Below are positions 13,171 to 27,100 of a DNA stretch of 64,000 nt, piece by piece. The first letter of the stretch is position 1; every line of letters starts with the position of its first letter. Where the stretch lies: positions 72,265,582-72,329,581 of the forward strand of contig NC_084702.1 in assembly GCF_028389875.1 (NCBI RefSeq). Reading direction: 5' to 3'. Source of the DNA: Rhea pennata (taxonomy: Eukaryota; Chordata; Aves; Rheiformes; Rheidae). A model generated the notes under the pieces. The model made no database searches and had not been told where the DNA came from. It saw only the letters and a list, made by a program, of their open reading frames with translations. The position numbers were made by a program, and so were the translations under genes.

Positions 13171-14399
13171 GGGAGCAGAGTAGACTCAGAATAAGAAGAC
13201 AGGTCCTGGAAAGGTTAAATACTTAGTTAAATGATGGGAAGCAGAGGGGATAGGGAAATAGTCTGTTGTCCCAGTGGAGGTGGTCACAGGGCAACATCTC
13301 GGGCTCTGGGCTGCCTGTCACGCAAGGGGAAGAGATCTGCTGAGGCACTGAAAAAGCACACCAGAAATGGAACATGCTGAGCTGAAAATGGCGGTAAAGG
13401 AGCGGGACACTAGCAACATCCACAGCAGAAGAGCACAGTGACCTTTCCAGTGGGATATTTGCTGCAAAACCCTTCATTTGCCTGGGACACTCCTCCATCC
13501 ATGGGAGGGAAACTAAGGTCTTCTCCACTGTCCTCCTCTCCTATGGGGGAGACTCGCTTGCCCACGTGGTGGAAAGAGTTTGCATTTTCTGCCCTAGAAG
13601 CAAAGCAATAATGCATGGGAGCACTTACCTTAAGACATGGGCACTTTTTAGTTAAAAATGCCTGGTATTTAGTGCAACTTGACATATTACCATGGGGAAA
13701 AGAAACTAATAGTAAAGAAAGCGCTGCAGCTGGGCAGGACAGCCTTGCCAGGGCCAGAACTTACCCCCAAGATTCCCTTTTGTTTGGGTATAGAATATCT
13801 TCACCATCTTCCTGGCTGGGAAGAGACAGTTGGGTCAGAGCCGGATATCCCACCTGAGAGTGGGAAAGTCGTGAGCTGTCAGCCCAGGGCTGGGCATTGA
13901 GGATATGGGGCTTTGGGGAACTGCTCCTCTACAAGTGTTTGGTCAGAGCTGCTCCTACATTGCCGTGACATTATGCCTATGCTAACACCGTGCTTTTTTA
14001 ATTTGACTGCTCAGACCCTAAATGAAGCAGCTCCCAGCTGTCTGAGTGGCTCTTGGTCCCATGAACATAGCTCCAGCACAACACAAGAAAGATGTTGGTG
14101 CCATCCAGGCCTGCATCCCGCAAGTAAAAGCAAACCCATCATATTTATGTGTTTTGTGCAAAAGGCATCACCTCCTGGGTTAAGGATCTATCCAGGTGAG
14201 AACGATCCCAGCAGCAGGTGGGACAGCCAAATGCATCAAAAGTATGCGGCTGAATGAGAGCATCTCTCTAGTAAAATCATTTCTCTGGCCTTCCCCGCTG
14301 CTGTTTCACTCGGCAGCCTTTGCTGCTGTCCCTCGGGGAGGGAAGCGTGTTTTTTCCCCCTACACAGAGCACAAACTGCTGCATGAAAAAACAAATTTG

Positions 14400-15089
14400 C
14401 CCCAAGTGACTTGTGCGTTGGAGAGGCCCCGCGGGCAGGTCCCCCACACCCGGCTGCTCCCGGCCCGGCGCAACGCTCCCCCGTCTCGCCCCTTCTGCAG
14501 CTCCAACCGCGGAACGTGCTCTGCTTGCAAAATGCCCCAAGCAGCCGCTCCGCAGGGCTTCACGTCCACGCGCAGCACGGCTTAAACTCTGCTCTGCGGG
14601 GTATAGTTCTCCCTAGCGGAAAAAATGCCTCTGTGACAGCTCCAAGCACGGGGACAGCCACTGCACGGCACTCCCTTGTGGCTTTCCCTTTTCTTTTCCC
14701 TTTCCTCCCAGGCACGGCTGAATCCTCCTCCACCCCCGGCGCTCGCGCAGGCAGCCGGCCAGCCCTGTTAGCATTCGGCACTCATCGCTCCAAAGCAATT
14801 GCAGCTGCCGAGGAGCCAAACTCGGTGGCCGTGAGCACGTTGGTCCAGCGTCTCCCCCCATCCTGGACCGTCATCTGATTTCTCCCAAGGGATAACGGCT
14901 GACCGGGACTGCGTCTCCAAGCCGGTTCTTTGCTGAGAAGCCGGCTGCCGAGTCTCCAGCGCGCAGATACTTCCCAGCGGGATTTTCTGCTTCGAATGAC
15001 AGAGAAAGGGGCAAAATCGAACCGCCTGGCGCTCCGTGCGGGGGAGACGCGTCGGGGGCTCCCTTCCGCCTGCCGTGTGCTGGGACACA
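14400..15089 (+). promoter_or_regulatory. GC-rich 5' region of the CysR receptor gene
   Basis: This CpG-containing, GC-rich stretch sits directly upstream of the ATG of the signal-peptide exon, so it likely holds the promoter and 5' UTR. I see no clear TATA box and cannot place the start site. Long frames on the minus strand across it (about 14768-15644) lack any recognisable protein. Confidence 0.45.
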
Positions 15090-15144
15090 ATGGAGCTTTT
15101 CAAGCTGAGTCTGAGCTGCTTTTGCCTCCTTCGTTGGCTTGAGG
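15090..15144 (+). CDS. CysR receptor exon 1: signal peptide
   Basis: ATG in a strong Kozak context (A at -3, G at +4) opens MELFKLSLSCFCLLRWLE, a hydrophobic leader with one Lys near the start and an unusual Arg inside the core. The exon ends at the consensus donor GAGG|GTAAGT in phase 1. It joins exactly to the phase-1 acceptor at 26504/26505, giving the codon GTA (Val19). Fifty-five coding bases is too short for an ORF scan. Confidence 0.8.
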
Positions 15145-18100
15145 GTAAGTTTTTCTTCCTCTGTGGTAGTCAAAAAGCGGGCAGCTCTCGGCCTCTTGGA
15201 TTTTAAGCTGTTTTCCTGCCGAAGTTGTTGCCCGACTGTGACGCTCTGCAGCCGCTTGCTGCGAAACGAGTGCTTGCAGCTGCATTTCAAGGCAGCATTT
15301 AAAAGGGGTTGAATGCAGGTGCATAGGGCAGTGAGGGACAGGCTGGCCGGGCATCGGACAAGCGTATCCAGGGGAACAGTGGCATCTTCACAGCTGGTTT
15401 TAAAAAACAGGAGCAGGTATCCTGCTCCATGGGATAGGCAAGTACGAAGCAACTTCCCGAGCGAGTCCCGCGCTCCCTGCCCCGGCAGCTCCTTCACGGG
15501 TGGTCGCAGGCAGAGGTGTGTGGGCGCACGGAGCTGGGTGTTGAGACAGATCAATACTCTGGCCATAAACAGGAAGTTTTTGAGCCCAGGCAGCCTTGTA
15601 TTTAATACCCATGAGTGGAAAGCAGAAATCCTGTGTGGCATCATGGTGCAGAGCCAGATCAGAGTTCCTGGGAACAGTCAGTGCCGTGGTCTCACCTGTC
15701 CCATCCCAGACAGCGGGTAGTATCTCTGCTTTAAAAAAGAGCAAAACCCCCAAGATAATAAACAATTTCATTTTTTATTCTGTTGCCATATGTGAGAGTC
15801 CAAGTTCATGAAAGAGACTCACTGAAATAAATCCCTGAAGTGCTTCAAGGCTCATCCAGTCCCTGAAGCTGCAAGGACAGCAGATCAGCAGTTTTGCAGG
15901 TTAGCAGCTCGGGGATTTTCAGCGAGCTCCCTAGACCAAAGGACTATAACTATTTTGGCTACACAGCCGGGATGTTTATTTCCTGAAGATAAAGGGCAGA
16001 CTGGCAGCTCCAACTGACTGTAAAGCCTCTTACTTTCTGCTCCCTGTTCCCAGCAGCCTCGAAGCAGTTGTTCCCTATTCAGCCAGCCTGAGGTCTGCAC
16101 TGCAGCCAGGTCAAAGGAGGGGCTTGCACTCACATAGGCTTCACTTCTGCTCCTTCTAGCGTTGTTTTTCTGCACCCCAAATCTTGCCAATTAAAATAAA
16201 TCCAGTGAATTAGATCTCTCTCCCTAAAAGCCCCGGACTCAGGGTATGTATTTCCCTGGGCTGATGGGGGCTGAGGATAGGTGCACATCTTGTAACTGTC
16301 CCAGCTGGCCAGGTGAAGAACTGGAGATGGCACAGTGGTGGGATGCCATGAGAGCAGGACAGCTGTAGGGATCTTGTTCTTTCTTTTTGTTCTAATAAAG
16401 ATCTTTGTCCAGTGTTAGGAAAAAAGTGGTTCTTCACTGTTGCCACACTGGGAAATTAAGCAGTGCCAAGGACTGCTCCCCAGCAAACTTCTTTTCCTTC
16501 ACAATGAAACAGCCTTGGAGCAATCACACAACCAGGCGCTGCATTTCAGCCAGGACAATGCATTTCAGCTGTTTTGCGAGAAAGGAATTCCCCTCCCCAA
16601 TATCCGGCAATGCTCCAGACAACCTGGAAGAGCAGAGAGCAAACATACGCTTTGCCCCACGGCTGACACCCCCTCCCCAGCCCTCTCTCCCCTGTCCCAT
16701 CCTGCCGGGGTTGCCTTGCTGCAGGCAGGAAAGAAGTCCTTGCTCTTCCCAGGCCTTTGAGGCCTGCTGGCATGAAATCCTGGAATTGCTGATTCTGACA
16801 GTGGTTTCTTTGGAAATCCCCGGCCAGCAGGGAGGGGGCTGAGGTGCCTTCTAAGGAAGCAGTAAGGTATAATGTGCTCTGGGAAACAAGCCTCAGGCAT
16901 GAGCAGGATCTGTGCACGGACAAGCAGACAGGAGACTGCTGAAATAACACCACATTTAAGCTTAGTGTATGAGATGACCCTCCAAGGAAGCCAAATGCAG
17001 CGGCCACACAGAAAAGACCCTCTTGATTCTCACCCACTGAGCGTAAGGCTGACACCAGCTCTGCTTGGCTGCCCAGCCTGGACCTCATACCCTAGGCGAG
17101 CTGCTCTCCTCCTCCCTTGCTCCCCACACTTCAGAGGTCGCCCACAGCATCACACACGAAATAGGCAGAAAGGCCAGGCACAGCTGATCTTCCCCCTTTC
17201 CCTGTATACCCTTCCCAGCCTCCAGTGGCTTTTGACTCAGGATTTCCTGGCATTGGTGTGTTTAACTCCTCAGTGTCTCAGCAGATCTGCTCATTCTGTG
17301 TGTGTAGGCTCCTCTGCATGCATGCACATGGGAGCATTCATGGCAGCCACAGGCAAAGACTTCCAAGACTACCCGTTGGGTGCAGAGCCACCTCCTCCTG
17401 CTTGTTGTGAGCCTCTCCTTGGTGCCTCATGTCCTCTCTGGGGAACCTCTGAGCAGTCAGCCCCTGCCCATCCTGTCTGGTTTTTGTAGATGCCTCTTTT
17501 TCCCCTACCAGCACATCCTAGGCAGAGGAGCACACTCTGCTTTGCTCTAATCCTTCTCCTAGCGGCTGAGTTGCTTTTTGACGTCTGCCACTGAGCCACT
17601 GTTTGCCTGGGATAATCTCTGACAGTCCCCAGCTCCCCCTCCTGAGATGCAATGGGCATCTCAGAGCCAGGTGTTTCCTATGCAAGCCTGGGACTGGTTT
17701 TCCCCACATACATCAGGTTTGTAGTGATCTGACCTCCTCTGCCCATTTATCGCCTGGTCGCTTGGGTCACTTCTGCAACTCTTCCCCATCCCTGCCACCC
17801 CATACAGCACCGTGGTGTCGGCTGCTTCCCCATGCCACTGTGCAGCCCTTGTCCCAGTCACTAATGAGGGAGCTGCAGAGCAGGGCCATCCCTTGGACCT
17901 CCTGCACTACAAGAGCTGACTGCTTCTCATAGTTTAGCAAGGTGTTCACCCAAGCCAAAATCTTCCTTCTTTTCCCATGGCTGCTCTGCTCCCTTCAAAA
18001 GACCTTTGCTGAGAGGTCCGGTCAAAAGTGAACTCTGCCAATGGCAGCAAGCTTCACAGTAACAGGGAAAACTATGAATTCTTGCTGGGAAAAAGCAATG

Positions 18101-21100
18101 AAGCGATGACTTAAAAAAAAAAAATGTAGGCCAATGTGGTTGCCAGAACCAACTTCTGGGAATGACTCCTCTCACAGAGCCATATTACTGAAACGTTAGC
18201 CGAGTGCAGACCAGGTATTTGCAATCAGGTATTTGCACTGACAAGCCATTCACAGACTAGTTACTGGCAGTTACCAGCAGGTTTTGTTGACTTCTCTGCA
18301 ACAAATGACACAGCTTGCTGAGAGCCAATCTGCTGTCCAAAGTGATGGAAATAGTGGACCACAAAACAATAGCTGTCAGTGGCCAGATAGCTGCTTACCC
18401 AGCTCTAGTTCTGCTTGTTCTGATGGACCAGATTGATAGATGCTTGTTTGGTAAACAACAGGAACTCACAGGCTCCATCTAACTCCCTATGTAGATTGGC
18501 CACATCTACTGACCCGTCGTGGAAATATGTGTCCACATAAGTAAAATCCAAGTAAGCATGGCCATAGCCTCAAGGAGGATTGGGATAAAATAAAACTAAT
18601 GTTGGTTTCATTCAACATCCCGTTGTGCAAAGAAATACCTATTATTATCTCCTGCTGTGCTGGTCTTAGGCAAAAAATCAGGCAAAATAGATATGTTCTT
18701 GGCCGTGCTGGCATCCCCAGCCGTCCTTTGCCCTAGGCAATTGCCTTCTTTATCCTTGTGTAGGACTGGAGCAATAGAAGCATATGTTTATCCTTTGGGA
18801 CCTCAGGTTTTATTGATCAAATGTTGCAAGTGAACGTTGGTAGGCAACATTCTGCTGGTATGCAGCTGAGTATTGCAATGCAAGCCATCCCACAAGGACC
18901 ACAGTCAAGGTGACTTACCTAATGACAGAGGTTTCCAGAACTTCCCAAAATGCTGATTTCCACAAGGAAACTTCCTATTACCCAGAGGCCAATAGTTCTC
19001 AAAACTTTGGGGCTGTCAGCGTAAGACAAACAGGAGGGACTGCAGGTGAAGAAAACAATGGTGAAAATGAACATCTAATCACTGACTCTACAACTTAACT
19101 GTCTGGCTTGGTAAGTTTAAGCAAAACAGGGAAAACACAAACATCTGAATCCTACATGGAAATTGCAGTGGCCTTCTGTCTAAATAGATAATGAAGGACA
19201 GGTCAATCTGCAGCTCTGGAGAAGAAATCCACATCATGAAACATCCTGCAATTTGTGGAGATTTCTGACAGTCCCCTAAAGAGGAACAGCCTTGATTTGT
19301 CCTTTGTTAGTGGAAGTCATAAAATGGAGGACAAGTCTGGAAACTAACCCACAAGGCTGATTTTCAGGGAGAAAGAAGGCTCTGCTACCTTCCGCTCTTT
19401 ACCACACCACAGTGCAGCTTGTTTGTTGAAGGTCCAAATTATAATTCTATCCAATAGGACAATTTTCTCAGACTAAATACTTTAAAAGCAAAACAAACTC
19501 TCCTTTTGGAATGCCTAACTCTACTCTGCTTACTTAGCAAAGAGTCTTCTGACTGTTCAGAGCTCTTTTTACGCCCCAGTTTCAGGAAGTTCCCAGAAGC
19601 AGTTATGAGAAGAGCCATACTGTAAAATCATTATCAACTTACCAAGCTGTTCTCGAGTTGAGTTCTTAATTCGTGCTTTGCTGACTGCTCTGAGTCAGAT
19701 CTTCACCTGCACAAACATGCAGGATTTCAGTGGACCTATGATGATTTGAACAACCTCCAGATTTAGACAGTAATTACTCCCAGTCTTTTCTACACCCCAA
19801 TATCATGGGAAAAAAAGAGGCATTTCTAGAAAAGGGGGCTGGGCTCATTGTGCCTCATAAATCATGCCTGGTGCCACCAGGGATGTTCAGCCATGATGCT
19901 TTTATTGGCATGGGAGCAGGGGAAATGCAAGAGGCAAAAGGGGCAATAGGGTAACATCACTCTTGTGCTAGGACACAAGGAGTTTGTAATCACCTTCAGG
20001 ACTTCAGGGACCCTCATATGGCTCCGCAGCTCACACTTGGGATGATGCAGGCTTTTCAGATGTCTGTACTTTGTGTGATGGCCACCACTGTGGCTGTCCC
20101 TCTTCCCCCTTCCTCCCGTCTGTCTCTGTGGTGGGATTGCTCCTGCACTCTACTTTACTACACAGGTAGTATAGTGGCTAGAAAAGGAACCATGGGAGAA
20201 TTACTCCCACCTTAGTTCTCTTTCACCTCAGCTAAGTTCACATCATTGTTGCTAGAGTAACAGTAAATCAAGGAGAGGGCCTTTGTAAACCTACTGACAT
20301 TGTGGAAGGCTCCAGTTTAACTGGGAAGCTGCTGAGGAAGAAATCATGTTTGGCATGTGTCCACTTTTCTGACTACCACTGCAGCTTAACTGCAGTCCTA
20401 AGTGAGCTTCCTCATGAACTACAAATGCTAAACAAAAAGACTGTCAGATTCAAGGGAGTTTTGCTTCACTGTGTACATCTGGACTTCCTGCATTCGGCCA
20501 AAAGCATCTGCTTGGCACAAACGTCTCATGACAGCAAGTGTCTTCCCATCTGCTTTCAAATTCCTTATCCCACGGCCATGGGCTAGTCCACTGTGCAGAG
20601 GGGCTTGCTGCCTGCTTGTTGCAATGGCCACTAGATTTTTCAGTCCAATGAGCACAGATTACCTTCCTAAGAAGCAGTTATTGCTGGACAGCATTCAGAG
20701 TTGCTCCTGCTCTCTAATTTAAGGCCTTGTTTATCCATAACTGACAGGATCTCAGGCTGCTCACTTACTTAAGTTAAATTAAATGTAATGTCCTATGAGT
20801 GATCTTACTGGAGCAACATATTGCACTGAGCTCCCTCTGCACAGGGAATCCTCCTACTTTAATGGGAGAGCTTCTCTCCCTCTGCCACAACATCTCCTAC
20901 TTTCTGTCTAGTCCTGACACCCTGCAGGAGGTGAAGACAGCTTGCCAGTCCCTTGGGTGCACAGAAACAACTTCTTCCTGTCCAGAAGAAACATTTGGCT
21001 GCATTTTTGCTCATAGAGGGTATGGTAACTTCAAGCTATTGCAGAAAATTGCTCCTGCTGCTACAGATAGCCACGTGAAGCTCCCTTCTGCTACATCCAA

Positions 21101-24100
21101 CATCTTTCTAGACTGTCTAGTGTTGTAGGTGTGTGTGTAAATCACTAGGAAAGCCCCACTCCGAATTTAGTCCTGAATGTGAATCTTGGTAAGGGATCCA
21201 GAAAGAAAAGGATAGTAGTTCTGCAATACTAGCAATGAGGGTAGGAGGGTAGATGTGGTTAAGTTCTGCATTTGCCTGAAAGGTCAGATCATCTGTAGCA
21301 AGATAGTTAGCAGTATTGTCTCCGTTGTCCTCACGCCTGAGCAGCTGGAGATGGGTGTTCCCCATATTCTTCAGTTTGCTTCTTTCTGGCTGGGGCCGTT
21401 TCTGATACAAGTTGGACTCTCATGGCTCACATGGCTTCTGTTAGAGCTAGGATAGAGATCAAAATTGTTGGCAGGGTCACTTGAGAGGACAGGAATCTTC
21501 CAAACCCTCTTCCCATCTGATACTCCTTCAACTGCAGCTGTAGTCAACCTGACAGGAGAGATCTGATACCTAAGGGTGAGCTTTGCAAGGAGGCAAACAT
21601 ACATACTGTTAACCAGAATGGTGTGGGTCATTCTCCTCCTTAGAGAAGCTAAGGGTCTACTGCAGCTGCAGATAGTGACTCTGAATTAACTGGAACAAGA
21701 AGCTCTTCAGCTTGTTTTGATAACCCAGGGCTGTCTCAGAGATTTCCCTGCCATGTACCACTGGAGCTATGCTCATTTGAGGTGGAAGCAGCAGAGATAG
21801 CTTGGAGACATTTCTCTGAGCTGCTCTTACTGCTGCCCTGGAGCTCGTGAGGACCTGCTGCAGACCCTGGTTCTGACACCCACCCCTGGCTCCACAGCAC
21901 CTGCAGGAAATCAACCCCTGCACATCTGCCTCCAGAAGCCTGAGCAGGGCCAAGGCAAGAGCATATCAAGAAGGGGGTGCTGCTGAGGCATATGCTCTGA
22001 GCAAGTGGGGCATGGCAGAGAGCCCCAGGCTTGGAGTGCAGGGTGGGAAGGTCAGATTATATGGACCATGGCCTCCCTGCAGGTAATGTGCAAGACAAGG
22101 GTAGAGGTTATAGGTGAGGGCATGCCAGCAATCGGTGGGAGGATTTGCGAAAAAGGGAGAGATAGGGAAGAAGAACACAGAGCAAGAAGCTGCCAGGCTT
22201 ATGGCATCTAAGAATGAACTTTGGGAGCTCTCCGGGGTCCGGGCGATCCCCTGCAAAGCAATCTGTCTGGGTGGTGCCCTAGCTGCCCCAGATAGGCACC
22301 TGCCTTTGAGCTTTGGGAGAGGCAGGAAAGGGTAAATCCCTGACTGTGACTCAGCAGTCATGCTCACCCTGCAGGAAAAAAAAAAAAAAAAAAAGAAAAA
22401 GAAAGGAAAAAAAGCCACTTGGCAAAAGTAATTGAGCTGATTAAAGTATTCTGTGAAGACCCAAGGGGAGAGCAAAAGAGGCCAAAGCCAACAGCGAGGT
22501 CCTGGGTGGACATGTTTTGGGAACCCATACTTGCTCGGCTCTGACTGACCCCCTCCCTCTACAAAGCCTTTAGAGGGAGCGACCCAACCTAGCCTTGATC
22601 AAGTCATCACAGGCACTGCTTAGAAACAGCAGAAACATTCCCAGCCGTACTGGGCTTACTGGTAACCAAGGCTTTCCTGGTGACATTACCTTAATTAGGA
22701 ACGTTGCATGAATTCTGCTCCTAATCCTGCAAGGAACAGCATGTCCCAGGGGTGCTCATGCCATAGACAGGCAGGGGACTATATTTGCTTGTTTTCCTTT
22801 CTCATAGCCAGACAGAGTGGCAGCACCATAGGATAAGCCAGCTGGCATCAAGTGCCTTTGCTAGAAATTGTTTATTTTGTTCCTAAAAATATGGGGAGGC
22901 AAAAACACTCAGCACGAGCAGCTGAAAGCAGGCATCTATTCAGGCTCTGAGGGTAAGGCTGGCGTTTTTCAGAGAAGCTGAGTCCACATCTGCAAGCCTA
23001 CAGTGGGTTTTCTTTCCACCTCAGTCTCACAAAGTTGGATATCATGCTAATATTTCCGAAATGTCAGGGCTGATGGCTGTATTTGCAGGGGTGCTGAGCA
23101 CAGGCACTGGAGATGCTTGGCAGTATTGGGAAGAAAGGTCCTTTAGTTTTATGAATACGGATTTTCAGTGCCTGATGTGTATCCCAAGGTAAATCTGCTT
23201 CAGCTTTCTTTGTGGCTGTACCTACCTATTTTTTTTGGTGGGACAAATCTCTGAAAACTGAGATCTTGGCCACTGGATTAAACAGTAGAGCTCCTCAAAA
23301 CATTAAAAAAATAAAATAATAAAAAAAAAGCTTTCAAAATGAACAGTCATGTCCAAGCACTGAAAAAAAAAGCAATATAAATTCTGATGTGCTTAATGTT
23401 GACCCAATATAAAACATCTGAAAAAAGGTTGCAGAGAAGCAACTTAGAGAAAGCCTAAAAAACTACTAATAGAAACTTTTTCAAATATATCCAAAGTAGA
23501 AATGCAGTGGGTGTAATGAGGCCAACAACTGACTTAGGTATGAGAAGGGCAACCATGGAAGGACTGTACAGAAAAGCTGAAGGAATTATTGTCGTGGGTA
23601 TTCACTTCAGACGCGGTCAGGGAAGTCCTCACACAGTGGCCATTCTTCACAGTCTGAAAAACAATACTAAACAAAATTGCCAGTAGAAGTTTTAGGGAAA
23701 AAAAAAAAAAAAACGGCTATGGCAAATGACAAGGCCCAGATGGCTTTCACACTGAGTTAAAGGCATTTAAATAAGCCATTCTTTGAACTTGTAAGAGGAA
23801 TGTAAGCTACTGCTTAAAGTGGCTTCAGCCATAAAACAAACAAACAAACAAAAAATGGATTATGGCAACCATGTCAATGTTCAAAAGGGATCTTTGTGAA
23901 ATCTGGGGAAATACAGGTCACCACATTTGATTTTGGCATCAAGTAAGTGAATACAACAGAGAACAGAATTAGCAGATGCACAGATGAATGTGAGAGAAGT
24001 CAGTACGGCTTTTGTGAACAGAGCACTAGATTCTTCTGTAATGGCATAAAGCAGTTCATTTACGTGGTGAGCTGATCTGGATCTCGTGCTTGGATTTGCA

Positions 24101-27100
24101 GAAGACTTTTGATAAGATTCATCCACCAAAGCCCTTAATATCAGTTCTCGTGCAATAAGAGACAGATTTCTCCCATGGGCTGATAAGTGGTTAAAGATGA
24201 AAAACAAAGAGCAGGAAAAACAGCAGAAAGGTAGCAGTGGATACACATGAAGCTATTTGAGGGTGATCTTGAAAAAAAAAAGGTATAAATAATGAAGTAA
24301 TAAAGCTTGCTCACGGCACAAAATTATTCAGAATAATCAAAACAAAACTTGACTGTGCAGAGCTGCAGAAGGAGTTCATGATACTGACTGAACACTGAGA
24401 TGATTAATAAACTTCTGTGGAGAAAAATACAATGTAACATGCATAGGAAAAAGTTCTAACCATAAATACCTGCATAACTCTCTTGAGTGAGCTCTTTCCT
24501 TGCTTGATTTTTATCTTTTGCCCTTATACATGTGCCAGTGTCCAGTACCAGAGCCAGAATATTGGGCTTGGCAGAAATTTTGTCTGACTCAGTACAGTTC
24601 CCTTGCTCCTTATATTTCTCATGTTTTTATGGAGTGCTCAGTTCACTACTTCTAAAATGTCTCCTAATTAAGATGAGGCAAAGTGTTTCTGTACATACTG
24701 GATTCTGGGTCCTAAAAGAGAAAAAATGAGGCGGGAATGCTAGGAGACTGTATTCATGCCTTTGGATTATCTGAGATTACGTAGGAGTCAATTCCCCTGC
24801 TTGTGGAACGTGAGGTTTGGGGTAGAACCTCAGTCCTACAGTGCACGAAACATCAATTTATGCAGCCTTTACTACGTGGTAAAGAGGACTGGACTCATGA
24901 GCTGCTCACGGATCCTGCAGCGATTTTGTTTCTGGCACACAGGATTAGCAGGAACTGCCTGGGCCGCCGGACCCACCGGCCCGCGTAGTGCGGCACCCCA
25001 GCACCGACGCGTCCATCCTCACCTCATCGCCATCCAGCAGAGGAGTTGCACCGTGAATTCCAGCCCTCTCCCTGCGTGTCCGGGCCCAACCAGAAAGTCC
25101 TGAGCTGTTTCTCATCTAACAACCTCCAGGCGTTATTAGTCTAGCAGATCCCTAGGATTTCCTAAGCAAAAACGTGGGAGCTCTTTAAAGCTATTGTTCC
25201 TTGTTATTGTGTACTGGCTTCTGTTTACACCGTCATTAGTTTTTTCAGGTACCAAGCCAAATACGCGCTGCCGGGGAAAGTATTGTGCTTTGCTTTGGGA
25301 GGGGAAATTCTGCAGAAATAGCTGCTCAGATAAGGATCACTGTTCTGTCTAACGTCATTTTTCAGGCTTCCCTTACTCACTGCACTCGACGTGGTATGCT
25401 GATGGTGCTCTTCAAAATGTGACTCTTGAGGAGAAGAGGAAAGATTTTCACCACAACAGATGAAAGCTGTCATGTTTGAGCTGTAATTAAAACTGAAAGG
25501 TTTCTCAGAACGTGGCAGAAACTTGAATCATTCATTTCTATTCCTCTGTGTGTAAATTAGGCACAAAATTTATAACAGACAGTGCATCTATGTCAATGAA
25601 TGACATATAGTTTAGCATTTAATATTTTGTTCAGGATGTTCACCGGCCGCACCTGTTGATTTTGCAGTGAAAATGGATGCAATTTTCCAGCTAACAGGAT
25701 GATATCCATCCCCAGTCATCAAAGGCCCAGATGGGCCCCATTACGATCAAAAGCAACAAGCAATTGAGAAATTGCTTCAAATTGTGTGTCCACTGTCAAA
25801 CAAGTATAGGGTCTCTCTTACAAAGGTGTTCTTTAAATATGGTACCCTCACATCTAGGGTGTACAGACCAGTGTCAGATACACTAAATACAAGTTTACTT
25901 CAATACTTGCACAAGTCAAATTAGTAAATACTTCCAGACTCCTGAAGCAGTATGGTTTTATCTCTAATGTTGCTATACTATCACAAGAAGCCACCTAACG
26001 TAAACAGGAGCCCAAGATGGCCTATGTGGCGACCTAGATAAGCATTTGGGGATTTCATGAATTTTAATTATTTTTTCATAAGAAAGATTTGATCCAGATC
26101 AAATGAATCCGGGGTTGGGGTGTGGGGAGCAAACCATCCAAGTACTTTGGAGGGAGAGAAGGATGACTACTTAGTTAAAGCTTTAGCTCATTGAAATATT
26201 GTATTAAATGTTATAGACAGATATATCACAGACAGTAAGTTTTTCCCCATTAGTCATATGAGTTAGTCGGTCATAGTTATTTCTCTCTAGTATTATTCCT
26301 GGTTATTTATACACTATGTATTATAAAAAAAATGCAATTTTGGGGAAATTGGGAGGGTGTAGGAAATGTCTGCCTAGACACGATCCCACAAAGGACTGGT
26401 GGGAAGTCTCCCCTTTCCCCTGGGCATTTACAACATCTTGTGCTCAGAAGATGTGTTTGCTTTGGACATGTAGAGTACTAAACCATGCTCTGATTGCACC
26501 GTAGTATCAGAGGGGCAAGGCTTCCTCATAAAGAACACCCGGCTGGAAAAGTGCATTCACGTCTCCCACCACAAGACTGACGGCGTTGGCCTAACCGACT
26601 GCAAGCTGCACTCCCAGCAGCAGCAGTGGAGCTGGGACCCCACCACCAGGACCATCATCAGCCTTAAAACAAAGCAGTGCTTGTCAGCCCACAAGACACG
26701 CAAGTATGCGCTGGCCAAGCTGGAGCCCTGTGGGAACTGGGAACGCCAAGCGTGGGCCTGCAGCAAGAAAGGACATTTGACTTTAGAAAATCTGGGCTTC
26801 CACCTCAGCACCAAGGAAGGAGGCCACAAGGTCTTTGTCTCAAGGGAGAAGGACAAGTTCAGCAAGTGGAAGACTTTAGCAGATGAAACCATCTGTGCTG
26901 CTGCCCAGACAGTGGCTCTGAGGCCTGGTGAACCAACACAAGAAGCTATAGACAGACTGGTCTGGATATATGAAAGTAAGATGAGGTAGATTTAACAGCT
27001 GCTAACATCTAACCTTAGGTGTCATCATCACCTAGAAGCCACCTAACATCAGGCTTGCTTTCATCATCCTAACTCATGGTCACTTTGGCCAAGTCTGGAG

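Larger units (their letters stand above)
15145..26504 (+). other. Intron 1 of the CysR receptor gene (11.4 kb)
   Basis: No coding exon of this or another gene could be supported inside. It holds a CR1 LINE fossil (about 23450-24480), an A-run at 22378-22394 and an (AAAC)n tract at about 23835-23854. Short frames on both strands show no recognisable domains. Confidence 0.6.

Noticed and set aside
14871-15644. 257-codon minus-strand frame overlapping the receptor's first exon
   Set aside because: No recognisable domain. The plus strand here carries a better-supported signal-peptide exon.
24756-25103. 115-codon plus-strand frame as an alternative receptor first exon
   Set aside because: Lacks a signal-like leader and a phase-1 donor; the exon at 15090 fits far better.
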